Part shown: positions 1-8,420 of the stretch, piece by piece
How the letters are laid out: each line of letters begins with the position of its first letter
Numbering within the stretch: position 1 is the stretch's first letter
Assembly: GCA_965233625.1 (NCBI GenBank)
Contig: OZ247499.1
Coordinates: forward strand, 1,984,001-2,048,000
Reading direction: 5' to 3'
DNA: 64,000 nucleotides
Origin: G965233625 sp965233625
Lineage (GTDB): Bacteria; Planctomycetota; Planctomycetia; Pirellulales; Pirellulaceae
Position numbers and translations under genes: made by a program
Notes under the pieces: model-generated
The model's database searches: none
What the model was told of the DNA's origin: nothing
The model's input: only the letters and a program-made list of their open reading frames with translations

Positions 1-267
1 CTGAATATGTACAACGCGGAAATCGCCGAGCAGGAGCAACTGATTGATTCGCTTGAGCAGCTGCAGGACGATCCGGCCACGCCGCCGGATGTGCTTGCCG
101 CCATCCCCGGCCAGATCGCCGGCGCCGAAGCAATAATCGCAGAGATCCGCCCAAAGGTGTCTCAACTAGAAGACTACAACCGGCGTCTTGGCGCCATCGC
201 CGCCCGGCAGGCGGACGCGGCCCGCGAATTCTCCAATGCTTCTGGCATCCCGCTTCCGCTGAAGTAA
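1..267 (+). CDS. Coiled-coil hypothetical protein, probably 5'-truncated by window edge
   Basis: The reading frame is open from base 1, with a possible ATG at 7, and stops at 267. The visible 86 residues are rich in Glu, Gln, Ala and Ile and look like a helical coiled coil (for example EQEQLIDSLEQLQDD). No catalytic motif is visible and I do not recognise a family. Because the frame runs off the left edge and no ribosome binding site can be seen, this may be the C-terminal part of a longer protein. It ends 22 bases before the next same-strand gene, which suggests co-transcription. Confidence 0.5.
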   Translation: MNMYNAEIAEQEQLIDSLEQLQDDPATPPDVLAAIPGQIAGAEAIIAEIRPKVSQLEDYNRRLGAIAARQADAAREFSNASGIPLPLK

Positions 268-289
268 TGCCCGGCAGTGAGCAGCAGGC

Positions 290-1252
290 ATGAACAGCAA
301 AGACACCCCCGCCAGCACTGATAACGACGATAAGACCGTTCCGCAGCAGCCCACGCTTGCCCGCAAAATAGCTGGCTGGACCACCAACGGCATCGCCATC
401 GCCCTGGTTTTGATGACGGGCCTAGCGGTCGGCAGGCAGACGATTAACTGGTGGCACGACTCTCGCGCCACGGTCGAACCGCCCGCCGATGTTGCCGGCG
501 ACGCTCAGCTGGGCGACGCGTCCAAGTTGCATGCGTTTGAGTTCGGCGAATTACCCGGCGCCTTTGGCATGCGTTCGTTTTCCGGCGATGAGTCCGCAGC
601 ACTCGCCGAATTAGCGTTGCTGTGCCGCCGGGTACTCGCATCGCCAGAACACGTCTGGCAGCCTCCAACACCGGCTGCCAGGAAGTTGCTTGAATCCACC
701 GCCCGGTTGAAGCCGGTTGCCGCGGACGCTGGGAACTGGGAAGTGCATCAGCTGTCAGGTCCGCTGCTCTTAAGCGTGGGCATTAAGCATCTGAAGACCG
801 GCCGTGATGAAGAACGGGAAAGATGCATTGTCTGCTGGGGCATCGCCGCACCGGTGCTTGATGCGAAGGGCGAGCCTACAGAGCAGTATTCGCTGTATGT
901 GTATTCGCCCCAGGCGCCGCAGGCTGGAGCCGGTTCGCCGTTGTCAGAACTTACATGGCCGGCGTTCCTGCAGCCTTCGCTGGCCATTCACTCGCCTGGT
1001 GGTGACACTGTCGTGGGGCTGACCAGCACGGCCGACCTGCAACGCTGCATGGAGTTCTTTGACCGCACCTTCGCCGCCCGCGATTTCATCCGCCCGGCGC
1101 CTTGGAGCCAAGGGCCGGATGGGCAGCTTGCGGCGCGGTTTAAGCACGCCAGCCGCGGCGACGTGAAGGTGCAGCTCTCACGCAGCGAGAGCGGCGAAGT
1201 CCAGGGCATGGCGTGGTATATCGCCGCGCAACCGGCGTCTGCGTCGCCATAG
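290..1252 (+). CDS. Membrane-anchored hypothetical protein
   Basis: This 320-residue protein has a hydrophilic N-terminus (about 30 residues), one membrane segment around residues 31-50 (GIAIALVLMTGLAVG), and a large, probably extracytoplasmic C-terminal region without recognisable catalytic motifs. The ATG at 290 is preceded by a weak AGCAGG. It lies 22 bases after the coiled-coil ORF and 235 bases before the protein kinase gene. A partner or substrate role near the kinase is possible but is only inference. I cannot assign a family. Codon usage looks like the neighbouring genes, so I regard it as a genuine gene. Confidence 0.7.
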   Translation: MNSKDTPASTDNDDKTVPQQPTLARKIAGWTTNGIAIALVLMTGLAVGRQTINWWHDSRATVEPPADVAGDAQLGDASKLHAFEFGELPGAFGMRSFSGDESAALAELALLCRRVLASPEHVWQPPTPAARKLLESTARLKPVAADAGNWEVHQLSGPLLLSVGIKHLKTGRDEERERCIVCWGIAAPVLDAKGEPTEQYSLYVYSPQAPQAGAGSPLSELTWPAFLQPSLAIHSPGGDTVVGLTSTADLQRCMEFFDRTFAARDFIRPAPWSQGPDGQLAARFKHASRGDVKVQLSRSESGEVQGMAWYIAAQPASASP

Positions 1253-1487
1253 GCGCCAACTGCTTCAGCCGGCATAACCGGCGTAAGCGGCGCACGCACA
1301 CGCAATTCCTCCTGCAACAATTCAGCGCTAAGCCGCAGCACCGGCGTGAGCGCTTTCTGTCTGCTACATACCATTGGGACACCTTCCGGCAACTGCCCGA
1401 GGCATGCAGTTGCTGGCCATTCATACAACATCGCGCGTGCCGCGTATCCACCACGCCGTGACGGCGTGCAGTGAGGGGGAACAGCAA

Positions 1488-2504
1488 ATGGAAATTGGCG
1501 AAATCGTAAACGGTCGCTTCCGTCTGGAAGGCGAAATTGGTCAAGGCGCCTTCGGCGTTGTCTATTACGCAACCGATCTGGAAAACGGCGAACCGCGCGC
1601 CATCAAAGCGCTGGTTCCGTGGGCCAAAGACAGCGAAGACCTGCGACACCGCCTGCGTCGCGAAGCCAAACTCGCCAGCCAGCTAAGCAGCCCACACACT
1701 GTGAAGATTTACGAATTCGGCCACACCGGCGACGGTGGTTCGTACCTGGCGATGGAGCATCTGCAGGGCCGTGAACTCACTTCGCTGTTGCAGGAAGCCG
1801 GCGCCCTCACGCCGCAACGTGTGGCGCGGCTTGGCTTGCAGATGCTGGATGCACTGGAAGACGCTCACACGGTGGGCGTCATTCACCGCGATCTAAAGCC
1901 TGGCAATATCCTGATCACCACTGGCGAAGATGGGTCAGAAATGGTGAAGGTCGTCGACTTCGGCATTGCCAAAGTCGCGTCGTGCGGCGACTTGCAGGAA
2001 TCGTTCCAGCTGACCGAACGCGGCGGCGTGCTGGGTACGCCTGTCTACATGAGTCCCGAACAATGCCGCGGCGCCGAACTTACGCCAGGCAGCGATCTGT
2101 ATGCCGCCGGCGTCATGCTTTACGAACTACTCACCGGCCGGGCGCCGTTTGAAGATACCAACCCGGTGCAGGTCATGATTCAGCACAACACCGCACCCGT
2201 ACCGGCCTTGCCTGGCGATGTTGAAGACACGCATCTTGGCAAGGCGATCATGCGGGCTCTGGAAAAGAGTCCTGCCGACCGTTTCCAGACGGCGGCGCAG
2301 TTCGCTGCGGCGATCGAAGGCCGCGAGCTTCCGCCTGATCCCGTTGTCGCGGAAAAAGAAGAACCGGCGCCCGCTGCAACCAGCGAAGCTCCGCAGCTTG
2401 ATCCACGCGATACCGGACAGGTCCAGCCTGTGCAAGTTGAACCAGCACAACGTCGCAACACTCTCTGGCGCTGGCTCGTCGACTGGATCGCCGGTCCAGC
2501 CTAG
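1488..2504 (+). CDS. Soluble serine/threonine protein kinase (Hanks type)
   Basis: A 338-residue protein with a complete eukaryotic-like kinase domain at residues 12-275: glycine loop GQGAFGVV (18-25), catalytic-lysine AIK (Lys40), catalytic loop HRDLKPGN (133-140), DFG (157-159) and GTPVYMSPEQ activation segment (183-192). All key residues are present, so it should phosphorylate Ser/Thr on protein substrates in the cytoplasm. The C-terminal 60 residues are Pro/Glu-rich and end in a Trp-rich tail (RWLVDWIAGPA) rather than a clear membrane segment. The frame is open upstream to 1374, but ATG 1488 has a good GAGGGGG 7-8 bases before it and starts directly before the kinase fold. A strong terminator follows. 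The substrate is unknown. Confidence 0.93.
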   Translation: MEIGEIVNGRFRLEGEIGQGAFGVVYYATDLENGEPRAIKALVPWAKDSEDLRHRLRREAKLASQLSSPHTVKIYEFGHTGDGGSYLAMEHLQGRELTSLLQEAGALTPQRVARLGLQMLDALEDAHTVGVIHRDLKPGNILITTGEDGSEMVKVVDFGIAKVASCGDLQESFQLTERGGVLGTPVYMSPEQCRGAELTPGSDLYAAGVMLYELLTGRAPFEDTNPVQVMIQHNTAPVPALPGDVEDTHLGKAIMRALEKSPADRFQTAAQFAAAIEGRELPPDPVVAEKEEPAPAATSEAPQLDPRDTGQVQPVQVEPAQRRNTLWRWLVDWIAGPA

Positions 2505-2522
2505 ACGTTTGCCTGACGAAAC

Positions 2523-2571
2523 AACGCCGCCCAAAATTTTCCGAAAGGAACAAACCGGGGCGGCGTTTTTT
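2523..2571 (+). terminator. Rho-independent terminator after kinase gene
   Basis: A perfect 10-bp stem, AACGCCGCCC (2523-2532) with GGGCGGCGTT (2558-2567), is followed by a run of T. It sits 19 bases after the kinase stop and 17 bases before the stop of the convergent DUF1559 gene. The plus-strand U-tract is good. The minus-strand equivalent (TTGTTTC) is weaker, so it may act in both directions but mainly on the kinase transcript. Confidence 0.85.
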
Positions 2572-2587
2572 ATTGCGTCGCGAGGTT

Positions 2588-3529
2588 CTAGAATTCGACC
2601 GTTTCGCCGAGATCACGGGAACCGGCTGCACGCCAGATGTTGATATCAATCGTTTCGGCGACAAACCGGACGGAGCCGTCACCTAGCGTGACGTTGATAC
2701 CGCCGGGATGAGAACTTGCGAATGAAATCTCACGCGCGGTGTTGTTCTCTTCTTTCGAGTTCATCGGATAGAAGGTGGAGCCGAGTGCTTCCGAGAAATC
2801 GCTTCCGGCGCCGCTGTCGGCGTTCATGTGGTAGTACAGAAAGCGGTCGCAGATGTTGCAGCCTCTGTCGGAATCAAGCAGGTACTCAGCTTCGCCAATC
2901 ATGACGGTATTGCTAAGTCCGTCTTTGACGCTGGCAAAGTTCTTCGGTTTGGCTGGCCGCGCGACTCTGTAGTCTTTGGCAAGGAACATTCCGTTTGAAG
3001 TATCCATGCCCGTCGCACCGTTGTTATCGGTTTCAGCATCGCCGCCTGCACAGGCCAGGTAGTTGCTGGTCGCGCGATCTTCCAGGCCGTTGACGTCGTC
3101 GGCTTCCCGTTCATCAATGCCAGATGAAGGGCAGCGGAAAGCTGGCATAGGCGTCTGCGCCAGTGCGATTAATCCGAGACTGCGAGCGTCCGTTCCCGTC
3201 CAGGCGCCTGAGTCGTTGAACGGAGTGGGACAAAGATCAAACACCGCTTGCTGTTCAATGAAAGGCAGCACGTGCAGTGACCAGGAATGGCCCCAGCCAG
3301 CTTGTACGCCGGGTGGCAATTCGCCGTAGGTATCGTGGTGATTGTGCATCGCCAGCCCAAGTTGCTTCATATTGTTTGTGCACGACATCCGCCGTGCTGC
3401 TTCACGCGCAGCCTGTACGGCTGGCAGTAGAAGGGCGACGAGAACGCCGATGATGGCAATCACCACCAGCAGTTCGACAAGCGTGAACGCTGCAGTGGTT
3501 TTTCGAGTTCCCGGTTTGGGACGGTACAT
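2588..3529 (-). CDS. DUF1559 prepilin-like secreted protein
   Basis: A 313-residue protein with a type IV pilin/pseudopilin N-terminus: a short basic leader, then FTLVELLVVIAIIGVL as the methylation and membrane helix, followed by the AAREAARRMSC/NNMKQLGLAMHNH segment that marks the DUF1559 family, which is heavily expanded in planctomycetes. The C-terminus has the family GG/LGDGSVRF ending (LGDGSVRFVAETID). Prepilin peptidase should cleave before the Phe. The protein probably joins a type II secretion or pseudopilus-like envelope structure; no specific ligand is known. ATG 3529 is chosen over an in-frame TTG at 3535 because GGAG lies 6 bases before the ATG. Confidence 0.93.
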   Translation of the reverse strand: MYRPKPGTRKTTAAFTLVELLVVIAIIGVLVALLLPAVQAAREAARRMSCTNNMKQLGLAMHNHHDTYGELPPGVQAGWGHSWSLHVLPFIEQQAVFDLCPTPFNDSGAWTGTDARSLGLIALAQTPMPAFRCPSSGIDEREADDVNGLEDRATSNYLACAGGDAETDNNGATGMDTSNGMFLAKDYRVARPAKPKNFASVKDGLSNTVMIGEAEYLLDSDRGCNICDRFLYYHMNADSGAGSDFSEALGSTFYPMNSKEENNTAREISFASSHPGGINVTLGDGSVRFVAETIDINIWRAAGSRDLGETVEF

Positions 3530-3733
3530 GGACAACTCCAGAAATGAGATAGAAAGAAATTGTGCAGGGCGTTATTAGGATCCCTGGCAGCGGCTACTTA
3601 GAAGTGCTCTCCATGCCGGTGAAATTAACGCTAAAGTGTGTTCGCACGATGAGCGTTTGATGAAGGACGCGTTAATTACCGATAGTTGATCAGTTGCGCG
3701 CGATCATGGAACATTTAGACCGGTAGATCCCCC

Positions 3734-4420
3734 ATGCCAGATAAGACACGGACTGTCTCTCCCGCTTCCGGCGAACGGAAGTGCATCGCTGAAAATGGTG
3801 AAACGCTCACGGCGCCCGCGGACTGGGAACTGTTGCCCCCAGGCGATGCGATGCTCACCCGTCGCGTCAAAGCTGCCGGGCCATCGTGGACGGTGAAACA
3901 GAAAAAAGGCCGTCGCACGATCTCCGTCGGCGTGTGGGCGCCCGCTGCTAATATCGCGAAGGCGCGGCAGTCGGTGGCGATTGAACGTAGTAAACCCAGC
4001 TATGCGAAAAAGCTGAAAGCCGGCGCCGAGCGTCGCGCCAAAGAACACGCCATTTACGTGGAAGAATTCAGGCAGCAGGTTCGCGACTTTCTGAACTTTC
4101 ACGCCGCTCATTCAGACTTAGCCGGTAAACTGGCAAGTGCAGTGACAGAACATGCCACTCCGGTTGGCAGCGGAACCGTCGCCAGGACGAAACGCATTCC
4201 AGTTCAGCAGCGGGCCGAAGCGGCGGTGATCGCCTGGCTTCGTCATCAGACCACGGCGTATGACAACATGAAGATCGAGCGCCGAAAGGGCCGCCGTCGC
4301 GAAGTCCGCGCTGAACTTGCCGCGGGATCGCGCAAGTTGCTGCAGAAGTACCGTCAGGGTGAAGCCGTCTCTGCAGATTGTCCTTTGCAGCAGGCGCTCG
4401 CCTCGCAAAACGATGAGTAG
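3734..4420 (+). CDS. DUF2293 domain protein
   Basis: A 228-residue basic, soluble protein. The C-terminal half carries the signature I associate with DUF2293, here AVIAWLRHQTTAYDNM followed by a basic GRRREVRAELAAG stretch (about residues 155-190). The function of DUF2293 is not established. The N-terminal half contains a segment of alternating Lys/Arg and looks nucleic-acid- or RNA-compatible, but that is only composition. No strong ribosome binding site precedes ATG 3734. It is probably monocistronic, with 200 bases upstream and 118 downstream before the next genes. Confidence 0.75.
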   Translation: MPDKTRTVSPASGERKCIAENGETLTAPADWELLPPGDAMLTRRVKAAGPSWTVKQKKGRRTISVGVWAPAANIAKARQSVAIERSKPSYAKKLKAGAERRAKEHAIYVEEFRQQVRDFLNFHAAHSDLAGKLASAVTEHATPVGSGTVARTKRIPVQQRAEAAVIAWLRHQTTAYDNMKIERRKGRRREVRAELAAGSRKLLQKYRQGEAVSADCPLQQALASQNDE

Positions 4421-4538
4421 ACCGCATCGCAGGGCCGCTACGTGACGTGCCTATGTTGGATGGTATATTGACGGCTCGTGACGTTCATTATTTCAACATG
4501 AGCAATCAAGACAGATTATCTACAGCTACGGAAAGAAT

Positions 4539-5171
4539 ATGGATATTGCAGTTCTAGGCACCGGAAACGTCGGCGGAGCACTTGGCGCTGGATGGGCGAA
4601 AAAAGGGCATCAGGTCACCTTCGGCTCACGCGATCCATCCAGTGAGAAAGTACAGACGCTACTGGCAAACGCCGGTGAAAACGCCCGCGCCGCGACAATT
4701 GCAGAGGCGGCATCCGCTGCTGACTTCGTGGTTCTGGCAACGCCGTGGAATACGGTGGAAGAAGTGCTGAAGGCTGCGGGCGACCTGTCCGGCAAAGTGC
4801 TGATCGACTGCATTAATCCGATCAACGCGACATTCACCGGGCTGGACCTCGGTTTTGACACTTCGGGGAGCGAACGTATCGCGGAGCTGGCCGCCGGCGC
4901 CCGCGTGGTCAAAGCCTTCAACACGGTCAGCGCGGCAACCATGGCCGACGCGATGTATGGAGAACATGCGGCCAACATGTTTTACTGCGGTGATGACGAA
5001 GAAGCGAAAGCTCTGCTCAAACAACTAGCTGATGAACTTGGCCTGGAAGCGGTCGACGCGGGCGACCTGGAAATGGCCCGGTATTTAGAGCCGCTGGCGA
5101 TGTTCTACATCAAGCTTTCGATCAAGCAGAAGTGGGGCGGCAACTGCGCGCTGAAGATTCTCACCCGTTAG
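4539..5171 (+). CDS. NADPH-dependent F420 reductase-like oxidoreductase
   Basis: A 210-residue Rossmann protein. The dinucleotide motif GTGNVGGALG lies at residues 7-16 and the NADP-binding SRDP at about 30-33 follows the second strand. ATPWNTVEEVL and VVKAFNTVSA match the F420_oxidored/NADP-binding family. The length agrees with single-domain members that reduce or oxidise a small cofactor or substrate with NADP(H). Whether F420 is really used is unknown because no F420 biosynthesis gene is present in the window. ATG 4539 has GGAAAG 6 bases upstream. It is transcribed alone and converges with the minus-strand genes starting at 5193. Confidence 0.85.
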   Translation: MDIAVLGTGNVGGALGAGWAKKGHQVTFGSRDPSSEKVQTLLANAGENARAATIAEAASAADFVVLATPWNTVEEVLKAAGDLSGKVLIDCINPINATFTGLDLGFDTSGSERIAELAAGARVVKAFNTVSAATMADAMYGEHAANMFYCGDDEEAKALLKQLADELGLEAVDAGDLEMARYLEPLAMFYIKLSIKQKWGGNCALKILTR

Positions 5172-5192
5172 CCTCACGGGCCGGACTTCAAT

Positions 5193-5633
5193 CTACAAAT
5201 TGAACGCGCGGCGGAAACTAGTTTCAACTAAGTAAGTCCCGGCGCGGGTCAGCTGGAATACAACCGGCTGGTCCGGCCAGCCGGCAACTGCCAGTAGTTG
5301 TTCAAACGCATCCTGCGTCGTGGCGCCCCGGCATTCAATCGCCGTCAGACCGGCGGGTGAATCGTGAAGAACGCCATCTATCTGCCAGCCTTCACCCCGC
5401 TGCACGAAAGAGCCATCGGGTTCGATAAACATCCGCGGCTGAGTGTCAAGGTGTGTCAGTGCTTCCTCGAACGTCATGCCAAGTGGCGTCGTCAGCTGTG
5501 CGGGCTGGAGATGAAGAACGGGCGTGATAACGCCGTTAATCTCCTGTGTTGCATCGCTTGTCGCGGGAATGTCGTCCGGCGCTGCGTGGATATAGATGTC
5601 GAAAGCGTGTGAAACACCCGGTGGCTGATTCAA
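5193..5633 (-). CDS. Small hypothetical protein downstream of DUF1501 gene
   Basis: A 146-residue acidic soluble protein without a signal peptide or recognised motif. It has several short beta-like stretches (VITPVLHLQPAQLTTPLGMTFEEAL, LVETSFRRAF). The frame runs from the TAA of the upstream DUF1501 gene, and the first usable start is TTG 5633, 48 bases after that stop, so it would be co-transcribed with it. The start is uncertain; a GTG/ATG start is not available nearby. Codon-position GC looks like its neighbours, which supports coding. I cannot assign a function. Confidence 0.6.
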   Translation of the reverse strand: MNQPPGVSHAFDIYIHAAPDDIPATSDATQEINGVITPVLHLQPAQLTTPLGMTFEEALTHLDTQPRMFIEPDGSFVQRGEGWQIDGVLHDSPAGLTAIECRGATTQDAFEQLLAVAGWPDQPVVFQLTRAGTYLVETSFRRAFNL

Positions 5634-5681
5634 GGCGGAAGTACTCTGCTGCGAATGAAAAAGGGGCGTGGACGGCTGCGT

Positions 5682-7070
5682 TTAGAACAACGGCAGCACG
5701 TTGCCGTCGCTGATGGGGAACGGGCGGCCCAGCGGATCGTGAATTTCTGCGCGGGGCGAGATCCCCATTGCGCGGAAGATCGTGGCGTGCAGGTCCGCAG
5801 GGGTGCAGGCATTGGCGTGCGGGAAAGCCCCTTTGCCATCGCTGGCGCCGTAGACCTGACCGCCCTGAATGCCGCCGCCGGCGAAGGCCACCGAATACAC
5901 GTTCGGGTAGTGATCGCGGCCTGCTGCTTTGTTGACGCGTGGCGTACGGCCGAAGTCTGTGAGGACTACGACGAGTGTTTCATCTAACGTGCCCCGCTGG
6001 TGGAGGTCTTCCAGCAATGCGGACAGCCCCTGATCGAAAACCGGTAGCAGTTTCTTCTTCAAACGGTTGAAGTTGTCGGCATGCGTGTCCCACATGTCGC
6101 CGACGGAACCGTTTAGATCACCGGCCGCGCAGCAGACCTGAACCACGGGGATGCCAGCTTCGGTTAGCCGCCGGGCCAGCAGCATGCTAGTGCCGCCGAT
6201 GTGTTCTCCGTACATCTCACGGATGCGAGGATCTTCGCGTTGCAGGTCATAGGCGTTCTTCACCTCGGAGCCAAGCAGCATATCTTTCGCCATGTGGCGG
6301 AAATGATCGAAGCCTTCAAATGCTTCTTCCGTCGCGGGTGGTTTATCCAGCTTTCGCAGCAACTCAGCGCGCCGCGATAGCCGTGGTTGATCCACTTCGT
6401 TGAGTTTCAGCACTTCGGCGCCAAGCGATCTTGAAACGCCGCCAAACGGCGTGCCCGTCTGCGGCCGCATCACCACGGCGTCGTACTTCGCTCCGAGCCA
6501 GCCGCCGTATTCGCCCGCTTGCAGCGTGCCGTTATCGACCATGGGATAAGGCAGACGAACGGCGGGCGGACGACCCGCGGGTGACGGCCGGAATTTGGAG
6601 ATCACCGCCGTCAGGCTGGGCCAGTCTTCCCGCTTCGGCGCGATGTTGCCGCTGCGAGGCGGCTTGTGCCCTGTGAGGTTCCAGTACATGCCGCGGCCGT
6701 GGGCGGAATCGTCGTGATGCACCGAGCGGACAATCGCGAGTTTGCCCGTGTGACGCGCGATTTTTGGCATGTGCTCGCCAAGCTGGATGCCCGGCGTTGC
6801 CGTGGGGATGGGGGCGAATTCACCGCGGATTTCTACCGGGGCGTCCGGCTTCGGGTCCCAGGTTTCGTGATGGCTGGTCCCGCCCCAACAGTAGACAATG
6901 ATGCACCGTTTGGCGCGGCCCGGACTGCGTTCTTTCTCGCTGCCGGCAGCCTGCGATTTTTGTTGTAGACCTAGAATCTGTGGCAGCGAAAGTCCAGCCG
7001 CCCCGGCGCCAGCGCGCAGCAGCCCACGGCGTGATAACGAGGTTGCTACGGGGTGCTGAAAGCTGGACAT
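5682..7070 (-). CDS. DUF1501 protein, Tat-exported sulfatase-fold protein
   Basis: A 462-residue protein with a twin-arginine signal (SRRGLLRAGAGAAGLSLPQ, Arg14-Arg15) followed by the DUF1501 domain, which belongs to the alkaline phosphatase/sulfatase superfamily. Family landmarks are CIIVYCWGGTSHHETWDPKP, HHDDSAHGRGMYWNLTGH and the C-terminal DFGRTPRVNKAAGRDHYPN. DUF1501 proteins lack the sulfatase formylglycine Cys motif and their activity is not known; in planctomycetes they are usually encoded beside DUF1549/DUF1553 cytochrome-like proteins, which are absent here. ATG 7070 has GGAG 8 bases before it; an in-frame ATG at 7115 has no good ribosome binding site. Confidence 0.92.
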   Translation of the reverse strand: MSSFQHPVATSLSRRGLLRAGAGAAGLSLPQILGLQQKSQAAGSEKERSPGRAKRCIIVYCWGGTSHHETWDPKPDAPVEIRGEFAPIPTATPGIQLGEHMPKIARHTGKLAIVRSVHHDDSAHGRGMYWNLTGHKPPRSGNIAPKREDWPSLTAVISKFRPSPAGRPPAVRLPYPMVDNGTLQAGEYGGWLGAKYDAVVMRPQTGTPFGGVSRSLGAEVLKLNEVDQPRLSRRAELLRKLDKPPATEEAFEGFDHFRHMAKDMLLGSEVKNAYDLQREDPRIREMYGEHIGGTSMLLARRLTEAGIPVVQVCCAAGDLNGSVGDMWDTHADNFNRLKKKLLPVFDQGLSALLEDLHQRGTLDETLVVVLTDFGRTPRVNKAAGRDHYPNVYSVAFAGGGIQGGQVYGASDGKGAFPHANACTPADLHATIFRAMGISPRAEIHDPLGRPFPISDGNVLPLF

Positions 7071-7193
7071 GCATTGGACTCCGTGTCGCGGTGGGACGGC
7101 GTTTTTTACATTCATCCCGGTTGATATGTCCTTCTAAAATAGCGTAACCGCCGCCCCAGTGACAAGCGATGTTGCCCGGCTGGCGACACATCT

Positions 7194-7760
7194 TCACGGA
7201 GCAATGCTCCAGATACCAGTCTTTGCCTGGCGTGCGGATTCTTCGGCTTGGCGGAGTTTACGACCGATGGTTGCAGAGTCGCCGGGGTAGATCGAGACTC
7301 TGGCTAATCCTTGCCGCAGCAGTTCCAGGTTCAGCATTTCACCATCACGGTAGACATACGCCAGCCATCGTCCATAGCGGTCCTGACGCCGCCGGTCCAG
7401 ACGCACTGATAACGTGCCTTCAGCAACAAACCGGCGCGTGAATTTTGCCGCCTCCGGGCCAAAGGGTTCGACGGGGTGGTTGGGCTTGACGGTTTCGGGC
7501 GTGTCGACGCCTAACAACCGGATTTTGAACTGGTGCGTGTTCGTGCTGCTAGTGCTGTCTGCTGCGTGTTGGCTGACGACAAGGGTATCGCCATCAACAA
7601 CCCGCACGAGGTGGCATTCACCTTCCACGAGAACCGTCTGAGATTCGCCGCGTCCGGACGGCGGGGCAAAGAAATCACAGCCCCAACGTAATACAGCGAA
7701 GGCGGCCAGAAACGAGAAGAGGATGACAGCGTTAGAAGGGAACCGGCGTCTGCCAGGCAT
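7194..7760 (-). CDS. Thermonuclease (SNase-like) family protein, membrane-anchored or secreted
   Basis: A 188-residue protein: a basic N-terminus and hydrophobic helix (residues 10-27) as signal or anchor, then a staphylococcal-nuclease fold from about 45 to 186. Key landmarks are VVDGDTLVV (Ca-binding Asp), RLLGVDTPE (catalytic Arg and Glu region) and DRYGRWLAYVYRDG (second catalytic Arg). The expected activity is Ca-dependent endonucleolytic cleavage of DNA/RNA outside the cytoplasm. It starts 14 bases after the stop of the zinc-ribbon gene, so the two form a probable operon. The ribosome binding site is weak, consistent with translational coupling. Confidence 0.9.
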   Translation of the reverse strand: MPGRRRFPSNAVILFSFLAAFAVLRWGCDFFAPPSGRGESQTVLVEGECHLVRVVDGDTLVVSQHAADSTSSTNTHQFKIRLLGVDTPETVKPNHPVEPFGPEAAKFTRRFVAEGTLSVRLDRRRQDRYGRWLAYVYRDGEMLNLELLRQGLARVSIYPGDSATIGRKLRQAEESARQAKTGIWSIAP

Positions 7761-7774
7761 GGCAAAGTGGGCGG

Positions 7775-8086
7775 TTAGTTTTCGCTGAATTCAATCTGAC
7801 TTGGCAGCATACGGCCAACCGGATTCTTGATGTACTCACGGTAGCAGTTGGCGCACAGATCGTAGCTCTGCTTGCGATACACAGCGTCGCGTTGCTCCAG
7901 CGGTTCTTCGCCGCTTTCAATCCGCTCGATGATTTCCTGCACTTCCAGCAGGTGATCGCGGTCGTCTTCGTAATCTTCCGTCACTGCCGGTTCGATGGCA
8001 GCGTAGGACTCAAGCTTCACGACGTAACGAAGGTCGTCCTCCGCATCTAGTTTGCAATTGCAGCGATCGCAGGAGTAGTGAAGCAT
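7775..8086 (-). CDS. Zinc-ribbon-like small protein
   Basis: A 103-residue protein with two paired-cysteine knuckles, CDRC near residue 6 and CANC near residue 79, separated by an acidic Glu-rich helical stretch. The four Cys could bind one zinc ion, as in small treble-clef or ribbon proteins. No known family was recognised. ATG 8086 is preferred over the longer open frame to 8179 because the knuckle starts right after it and AGGA lies upstream. It is the first gene of a two-gene operon with the thermonuclease. The role may be regulatory or structural; this is inference. Confidence 0.75.
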   Translation of the reverse strand: MLHYSCDRCNCKLDAEDDLRYVVKLESYAAIEPAVTEDYEDDRDHLLEVQEIIERIESGEEPLEQRDAVYRKQSYDLCANCYREYIKNPVGRMLPSQIEFSEN

Positions 8087-8417
8087 GGAGACAATCCTGA
8101 AGCGATGGAACTTTTCATCACGGGTAGGGCCAAGCCCCCCGCAGCAACCATAACTCCATATTAACGAGAAGCGACACACCGCGACAAGCCGGTTTCTAAA
8201 CGCGCGGCGTTATGGTGTGTAATGAACGGTGCAGAGAAACGTGCTTGCAAGCATCCACTCGCAACATGCAAGCACTCGGCGGGCCGGCAGATCGGCCTTT
8301 TCATCCCGGAAGGTTCCTGACAGAATGCCGCCGCGAAAACGGATGACCGCGCTCCTGCTGCATCTTTGCCCTATTGAGGGTGGATGTAGAAATTTTGTCA
8401 GGGATGTTTTGTCAGGG
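8087..8417. other. Divergent intergenic region
   Basis: About 330 bases between the divergently transcribed zinc-ribbon and acyltransferase genes. It must contain promoters for both, but no convincing -35/-10 pair was seen. The acyltransferase frame stays open upstream to 8229 (63 extra residues of low-complexity basic sequence), so part of this region might be translated if an earlier start is used (ATG 8325 or 8343). A 14-bp tandem duplication lies at the right end. Confidence 0.5.
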
Positions 8418-8420
8418 ATG
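8393..8420 (+). repeat. 14-bp tandem duplication at acyltransferase start
   Basis: The 14-mer TTTTGTCAGGGATG occurs twice head to tail (8393-8406 and 8407-8420). Each copy ends in an ATG, but the two ATGs differ by 14 bases and so lie in different frames. Only the second ATG (8418) is in frame with the acyltransferase. The duplication therefore directly affects which start codon follows the CAGGG sequence. Confidence 0.9.
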
